Assembly: GCA_905197665.1 (NCBI GenBank) | Contig: CAJJZP010000012.1 | Coordinates: forward strand, 1-64,000 | DNA: 64,000 bases | Origin: an uncultured Collinsella sp. | Lineage (GTDB): Bacteria; Actinomycetota; Coriobacteriia; Coriobacteriales; Coriobacteriaceae | Reading direction: 5' to 3' | In this document: positions 59,652-64,000 of the stretch, one piece after another | Layout of the letters: every line of letters starts with the position of its first letter | Position numbering within the stretch: position 1 is the first letter of the stretch | Notes under the pieces: generated by a model | Told to the model about the DNA's origin: nothing | What the model saw: the letters and a program-made list of their open reading frames with translations, nothing else | The model's database searches: none | Translations under genes and position numbers: made by a program

Positions 59652-60870
59652 CCAGTCGTGTGGCTTGGGAGACATTGCCGTATCTGAGTTTAAGCTGCAG
59701 CTCGACGCCGCTGCTGCCGAGGAGCGCTACTCGGTCTTTTGGTGCAACGTAGGCGATGCTGGTAAGCATGCCGTGGCGAACTTTATGGCCGATGTGTGCC
59801 AGACGGGCAAGGTCGTCGCGCTCACGCAGCTTGCGGACAACCGCGTCTTTCTGATGGTCAAAGCGGGCGTGCAGACGGGCGACCTTAATGCCTCGCTTTA
59901 TCAGGAGCAGTTGGTTCCGATTAAAACTCATTGGGACGAGCTGGACGATTGCGTTGCACTCCGTTTGCTGTTCAACTCCTGCTCTCAGTTTGAGGGGATT
60001 GAGGACGAAGTTCCCAATGACACCGGGCACCTGTATGTCATTAGCGCCAAGGGTGCCCGCCGCGATGCTGTCGAAAGCGATGGAAGGGGACCTGCCAAGA
60101 TCGAAACGGTTGAAATCGTTATCGATGAAGACTGCACCTTTGATCTTAAGATTCGGACGTTCACCAAGCGCCGTGTGCTTATTGGCAGGGCACAAGGTGA
60201 CGAGAAAGAGCTCGAAAAGATTAAGAGCCAAGTGGGCTACAGGCTATCGCCCGTGGCGACGATGGTGCTTGCCCACGAACAAAAAGACGAGTACATCCTG
60301 CGCCGAGCCAAGGGCGACAAGCCGTCCAAGCGCCGTGATCTGACGTTCTCGGCCCAGGCGGACAAGGTCGCCTATACCAAGAAGGGCATCCTGTATCGAG
60401 AGCTGCAGATTCTCGAACGCCGTTACAGCGAATTTGCCCGGGTGACGCTCATGGAATACCCGCGTAAGAGTGTCTACGAGGTGCTCAAGGGCGATGAGTA
60501 CATGCGCGTGGTTGCGGAGCGCATGGCGGGGCAGCGAATCGTGGTGTCGTTTGCGCGTAATGGGCTTGCCGAAGTGGCGCGCCGGCTGGCCGATCGACTT
60601 AGCGATTCCTCGTCGGGCGTTCGCGCATCGTATGGCGGAAGGACCGTGGAATCGCGGGCGCTGAACCTTGTCGTTGTGCCCAATGAGGTTGCTGAGGACG
60701 ACGGCTATGCCTTACATGTTGGCGTGGTGGAACAGCACGTGACGCCGGATGTGTGCGAGCCACTGTTTAAGGTGGCGCCAAAGCAAAAGGACCGCAATGT
60801 GCAAGAGGCGATCCTGGGGCCATGCTCAAAGAGCTGCTGGTTAAGCAAGATGTTGCCGACGGACGGGTGA
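59635..60870 (+). CDS. Unknown protein, possible N-terminal part of a split RNase H/PIWI-like gene
   Basis: This 411-residue frame starts at GTG 59635 inside the end of the helicase gene (17-base overlap, GGAGG upstream). It contains alternating strand/helix segments (RYSVFWCNVGDAGKHAV, GLAEVARRLADRLSD, ALNLVVVPNEV). At its end the protein reads QEAILGPCSKSCW and stops, whereas a -1 shift at GGGG (60816-60819) gives AILGAMLKELLVKQ and leads smoothly into the next frame. I suspect one gene of about 640 codons, broken or frameshifted. No certain family is recognised. Confidence 0.55.
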   Translation: MQSKHNQSCGLGDIAVSEFKLQLDAAAAEERYSVFWCNVGDAGKHAVANFMADVCQTGKVVALTQLADNRVFLMVKAGVQTGDLNASLYQEQLVPIKTHWDELDDCVALRLLFNSCSQFEGIEDEVPNDTGHLYVISAKGARRDAVESDGRGPAKIETVEIVIDEDCTFDLKIRTFTKRRVLIGRAQGDEKELEKIKSQVGYRLSPVATMVLAHEQKDEYILRRAKGDKPSKRRDLTFSAQADKVAYTKKGILYRELQILERRYSEFARVTLMEYPRKSVYEVLKGDEYMRVVAERMAGQRIVVSFARNGLAEVARRLADRLSDSSSGVRASYGGRTVESRALNLVVVPNEVAEDDGYALHVGVVEQHVTPDVCEPLFKVAPKQKDRNVQEAILGPCSKSCWLSKMLPTDG

Positions 60871-61529
60871 GGGCGTTTGACCTTGGCTCTTTTGGCGTTG
60901 AGTCGGTGACGGCCTGCGGCGTGGTCAATGTCCCGCGCAAGGAGAAGGATAAAGTTGAGCTGGATGAGCGCCTTGCGATGTTGACGATCGGTGTGGATGG
61001 GGCCATGGACTACGCCTCACATCCGATCGAGGACGGTCCCGTGGATGAGATGGAGCTCGAGCTGCTGACGGCCGAAGGCAAACTCGACAAGGATGCCTAT
61101 ATCTTTGACGTGCAGGCGAGCGAGCGGTCTATGCTCGCACGCGTGCGGGATACGGGCTTAACGACCTTCTCCAACAACTTTGTGACCTTGGTGCGCGATT
61201 ATCAGCTTACGGGTAAGGCGGGTCGTAAGAAGGAGTTTTTCGAGAGCTTCAACTCGTCCTATTACGGCATTGGAACGTTCGAACGCGCAGGGACGACCTG
61301 CTACTTTGTCGGCGTCAACAACGGCACCAAAGAGGATGTGGCAACGGCGATCCATGTGCGCTCGATTGAGATGCTCGACGGCGAAGATCTGTCCGAGTTG
61401 CTGGTTCAGCTGGTCAATGTGGGGCTTTCGCGCTACGGAGCTCCCTCCAGGTGGCCGATTCCGGTCAAGTATCTCAACGAGTGCGCTGCGCGTGAGGGCG
61501 CGGTGGGGGATGGCGGTGGCGGCAAGTGA
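60822..61529 (+). CDS. Unknown protein, possible C-terminal RNase H/PIWI-like part
   Basis: This 235-residue frame begins at ATG 60822, overlaps the previous one by 49 bases and has only GGGG as a poor ribosome site. It includes AMLTIGVDGAMDY, IFDVQASERSMLARVRD, YYGIGTFERAGTTCYFVGVNNGT, a helix ELLVQLVNVGLSRYG and a final WPIPVKYLNECA. The last element resembles the closing helix of PIWI domains (P-x-P-x-x-x-A/L). The catalytic residues cannot be assigned with certainty. A Gly-rich tail ends the protein. Confidence 0.5.
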   Translation: MLKELLVKQDVADGRVRAFDLGSFGVESVTACGVVNVPRKEKDKVELDERLAMLTIGVDGAMDYASHPIEDGPVDEMELELLTAEGKLDKDAYIFDVQASERSMLARVRDTGLTTFSNNFVTLVRDYQLTGKAGRKKEFFESFNSSYYGIGTFERAGTTCYFVGVNNGTKEDVATAIHVRSIEMLDGEDLSELLVQLVNVGLSRYGAPSRWPIPVKYLNECAAREGAVGDGGGGK

Positions 61530-61573
61530 TGGTGTTGCGCAATTATCGCTCCTAGAACTTTTTGAAATTATGC

Positions 61574-61602
61574 TTGCATTGTAAAAGGGGAGAACATATA
61601 CT
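61574..61602 (+). promoter_or_regulatory. Sigma-70 promoter of the 64-residue gene
   Basis: TTGCAT (61574-61579) and TATACT (61597-61602) are exactly 17 bases apart. A small hairpin GGTCTC-AAAAA-GAGACC (61624-61640) lies in the leader. Confidence 0.65.
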
Positions 61603-61682
61603 GCAGCCATAGCACATCAGATGGGGTCTCAAAAAGAGACCAAGCAAACGAGTTTTCAGTTTATGTTGAGAGGTATTTGAGC

Positions 61683-61877
61683 ATGACCAGCAGAATTTTC
61701 CCCCTTTACAACGACAATACCGACCATATCGATTTCAATACCATCTGCGGTTACAGTATTTGTTCTAAGGCTGAGAACTACATGTTCGCTCAAGATGATT
61801 TAGAGCTTAGCTCCGAAGATTATGAGTACCTGAATGATATTGAGCGCGAGCGAGAGTATGAGCTCGGCATCCGCTGA
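61683..61877 (+). CDS. Small acidic unknown protein
   Basis: This 64-residue protein starts at ATG 61683 after GAGAGG and ends in a highly charged helix (YEYLNDIEREREYELGIR). It has its own promoter and lower GC than the flanks. The next stretch (61878-61998) holds a weak CCCCG/CGGGG hairpin and the leader of the surface protein. Nothing in the sequence gives a function. Confidence 0.55.
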   Translation: MTSRIFPLYNDNTDHIDFNTICGYSICSKAENYMFAQDDLELSSEDYEYLNDIEREREYELGIR

Positions 61878-61998
61878 TGGATGTGGGCTTGTCTCCAACT
61901 CCTCCGATTTAATTACCCCGTTATCACCTCTTTTTAGCGGGGCACGTTAGATCGACTATGTGTGTCAGACATCAGCTCATCGTGGGAAGGAATCGGCA

Positions 61999-64000
61999 AT
62001 GAGCAAGAACGTGAATAAGAACATCAACGGCGGCGCTGCGGGTAAGACGAAGGCCGCCGGGCGCATAGCGACGGTTGCCGCGGCGACGATCGCCATGACG
62101 GGCGGGTCGCTGCTGTCTCCGCTGACCGCGGTGGCACAGGGCGCGAACGGTGCCGACGCTACTGGGAAGCCGGCTGCGGTGCTGTCTCCGTTGACGAGCG
62201 CGGCCGCTGCTAGTACTGGCGCGGGCACGGTGTCGGCGGCGCAGAAGGTCGCCAACCTGCAGGCTGCGGTCGATGTGGCTCGTGCTAAGGCCGCTGCCGC
62301 CAAGGCCGATCTGGAAACGGCTGCTGTTCCCTACGATGTCGCTGCCGCCAACCAGCAGCAGGTGCAGGGTGCCTATGACGCGGCCCGTGGTGCGAGCGAT
62401 AGCGCGGCCTCTGCTGCCTCGGCCGAGCTGGAAAAGCAGATGGGCGCTGCGCAGGACAAGGCCGATGCGGATGTCAAGGCGCTTGAGAACGCTCAGGCTG
62501 CGCTTGATGCCGCCAAGAAGAATCTGACGGACAAGGACGAAGCCCTGGCTACCGCCCAGAAGGCATCCCGCGATGCCCAGTCTGCTCTCGAAGCTGCACG
62601 GGCTGCTGCATCCGATGCCACGCCCGAGGCCGTAGCCGCTGCCCAGGCTGCTGCAGAGCAGGCAGCAAGCGACCTGGAGCAGGCAAAGCAGCGGGCCGCC
62701 GATGCGCAGGCCAAGCTCTCGGATGCCCAGGCCGCTGTCGCTGTCGCCGCTGTCAAGCAGCAGAACGCGCAGGGCAAGCTTTCGGCAGCTCAGCAGGCAA
62801 AGGCCGCGGCAGATGCGGACGTGGATGCCGCGCAGGCGAGCTATGACGCGGCCAAGGCCGATCTGGACCGAGCCGAGCAGGGCGCTGCGGGGCCGGAGTA
62901 CGAGGCCGCCAAGGCAAAGGTGGTCGCTGCGTCCGAAGCCCTGACCGCCGCCAAGGCCGCGCAGTCGCAGCGCGAGGGTGAGCCTGCTGCCGCCGAGCAG
63001 GACGCTGCCGCTGCCCAGGGCGAGGTGCGGACTGCCCAGCAGACAGTTGCCGACCAGCAACAGGCTGCTACCGATGCTCAGTCCAAGCTGGATGTCGCTG
63101 TTGCCGCCAAGGCTGCGGCAGATGCCGCTCTTGACCAGGCCAAGACCGATCATGCCAGTGCGCTCACGGAGCTTGCCGATGCCCAGGCCAAGCTTTCGGC
63201 GGCCAAGGACGAGAAAGACGCTGCCGACAAGGCGCTCGATCAGGCGAAGGCCCAAAAGCAGCAGGCCGACCAGGCTGTGGCTCAGGCCCAGGCAAAGCTC
63301 GATGCCGCTCAGGCAACGGCGAACGCATCGGCAGAGAACTACCGCCAGGGTGCTATCGCGTTCTTTAAGAGCGTGGGTGCCGACGATGCGGCGGATATCA
63401 TCCTCAACTGCAAACTCGCTAGCTATAACAAGGTGGGTGAGGAGGTCGACGCGACGAGCCTGGCCAACATGAAGCAGGCGGTTGTGTGGCTCAAAGCGTG
63501 CAACGAGTATCGCGCAAGCGTTGGCCTGGGCGAGCTCAAGGTGACGTATGCCATGATGGCGACTGCCATTGCGGATGCGAACTTCTCCGACACGAAGATC
63601 GATCACGCCAGGCAGTTCGAAGTGGGCGAAAACGTGGCATGGAACTACGGAAGCAATCCGTTTAAGCAGTGGGTCGATCAAGAGAAGGCCGTCTTTGACG
63701 CTGCTGCCGCCTCGCTGGGCGCGACGGGCCTTACGGGAAAGCCCGCTTACGATTTTTATACGATGCATAGCTCCGAGATTGATAACTACGCTGCGAAGCA
63801 TGGTGGGTTAATTCGCTCAGTCGGCCATTACATCAACGTGATCAACCCCGATTACACCGTGACGGGCATGGGCGTTTGCACGCGAGGGACGCTGTACGGG
63901 AGTACACAGGCGCAAACATTTGTATATTCTGGTCAATGGTATAAGCCGTATAACCTCAATCCGATGACGGTTGCAGAGTATGAGGCTGCGTTGAATGCGT
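61999..64000 (+). CDS. Secreted coiled-coil CAP-domain surface protein (partial)
   Basis: The gene starts at ATG 61999 with GGGAAGGA upstream and runs off the window after 667 codons. The N-terminus has a basic start (KTKAAGRIATVAAATIAM) and Ala-rich signal peptide. About 370 residues of Ala/Gln/Lys/Asp heptad-like coiled coil follow (repeats such as AQAKLSDAQAAV, DQAKAQKQQADQAV). From near residue 495 comes a CAP/SCP domain (WLKACNEYRASVGLGELK, GENVAWNYGS, GHYINVINPDYTVTGMGVC). It probably projects from the cell wall; an anchor would be beyond the window. The Ala-rich coiled coil shows some repetition at the DNA level, typical of size-variable adhesins. Confidence 0.88.
   Translation, partial: MSKNVNKNINGGAAGKTKAAGRIATVAAATIAMTGGSLLSPLTAVAQGANGADATGKPAAVLSPLTSAAAASTGAGTVSAAQKVANLQAAVDVARAKAAAAKADLETAAVPYDVAAANQQQVQGAYDAARGASDSAASAASAELEKQMGAAQDKADADVKALENAQAALDAAKKNLTDKDEALATAQKASRDAQSALEAARAAASDATPEAVAAAQAAAEQAASDLEQAKQRAADAQAKLSDAQAAVAVAAVKQQNAQGKLSAAQQAKAAADADVDAAQASYDAAKADLDRAEQGAAGPEYEAAKAKVVAASEALTAAKAAQSQREGEPAAAEQDAAAAQGEVRTAQQTVADQQQAATDAQSKLDVAVAAKAAADAALDQAKTDHASALTELADAQAKLSAAKDEKDAADKALDQAKAQKQQADQAVAQAQAKLDAAQATANASAENYRQGAIAFFKSVGADDAADIILNCKLASYNKVGEEVDATSLANMKQAVVWLKACNEYRASVGLGELKVTYAMMATAIADANFSDTKIDHARQFEVGENVAWNYGSNPFKQWVDQEKAVFDAAAASLGATGLTGKPAYDFYTMHSSEIDNYAAKHGGLIRSVGHYINVINPDYTVTGMGVCTRGTLYGSTQAQTFVYSGQWYKPYNLNPMTVAEYEAALNA

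Noticed and set aside
33157..61529. Complete conjugative element
   Set aside because: Only a coupling-type ATPase is present; no relaxase, VirB4-like ATPase, pore genes or integrase were found.
61972..63801. 609-residue minus-strand frame at the window end
   Set aside because: It is the antisense of the Ala-rich coiled coil; the plus strand has a signal peptide, coiled coil and CAP domain in one open frame.

Overview
The window is high-GC, densely coded bacterial DNA. Histidine genes with a HisZ-HisG fusion, mannose-family PTS genes, a fused CydD/CydC-type ABC exporter, a YgbA-like protein and a large coiled-coil CAP-domain surface protein together suggest a gut member of Coriobacteriia, most likely Collinsella. 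This assignment comes from gene content and style, not from a marker-gene comparison.

Positions 1-29300 are mostly core genome. A sugar or Amadori-compound uptake unit comes first: the end of a SIS-domain protein, PTS EIIA/B/C/D and a TIM-barrel epimerase. The histidine pathway follows (hisZG-D-C-B-H-A-F-I-E), with a PHP-type histidinol phosphatase candidate on the opposite strand. Next are ygbA and cydDC (minus strand), a stand-alone LarC C-terminal protein, yfcE, mazG, eno, a divisome FtsB/DivIC-like gene and ppx/gppA. After these come a DUF4143-type ATPase, a tRNA-Leu(TAA) with a duplicated 3' region, an orphan PTS EIIB, a VOC-domain protein and a two-component system. Several families of structured intergenic repeats lie between these genes. 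Two of the families occur as pairs whose stem sequences differ while base pairing is kept.

Positions 29535-61877 are accessory. An AbiEi/AbiEii toxin-antitoxin pair comes first, behind a promoter that predicts leaderless transcription. An unusual module follows in two parts. The left part (31434-37733) has a methylase/specificity-like protein without a catalytic motif, a VirD4/TraG-like ATPase without a membrane anchor, a ClpP-like protease and unknown proteins. The right part (47521-61529) has a frameshifted zinc-finger gene, a second methylase/specificity-like protein, small membrane proteins, a ClpX-like AAA+ ATPase, a 1318-residue helicase-nuclease fusion, and two overlapping reading frames whose C-terminal end distantly resembles an RNase H/PIWI fold. 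Between the two parts (38095-47131) sits a defence island: a SIR2 protein, an operon with the layout of LlaJI restriction-modification (two C5 methyltransferases, a McrB-like GTPase, a McrC-like nuclease), and an inverted partial copy of the nuclease gene's 3' end. Debris flanks the island, so it looks like a later insertion.

The best candidate for an undescribed system is the accessory module around the island: coupling-type ATPase, ClpP/ClpX-like pair, helicase-nuclease and split PIWI-like genes. The window ends inside a large secreted coiled-coil/CAP-domain protein.
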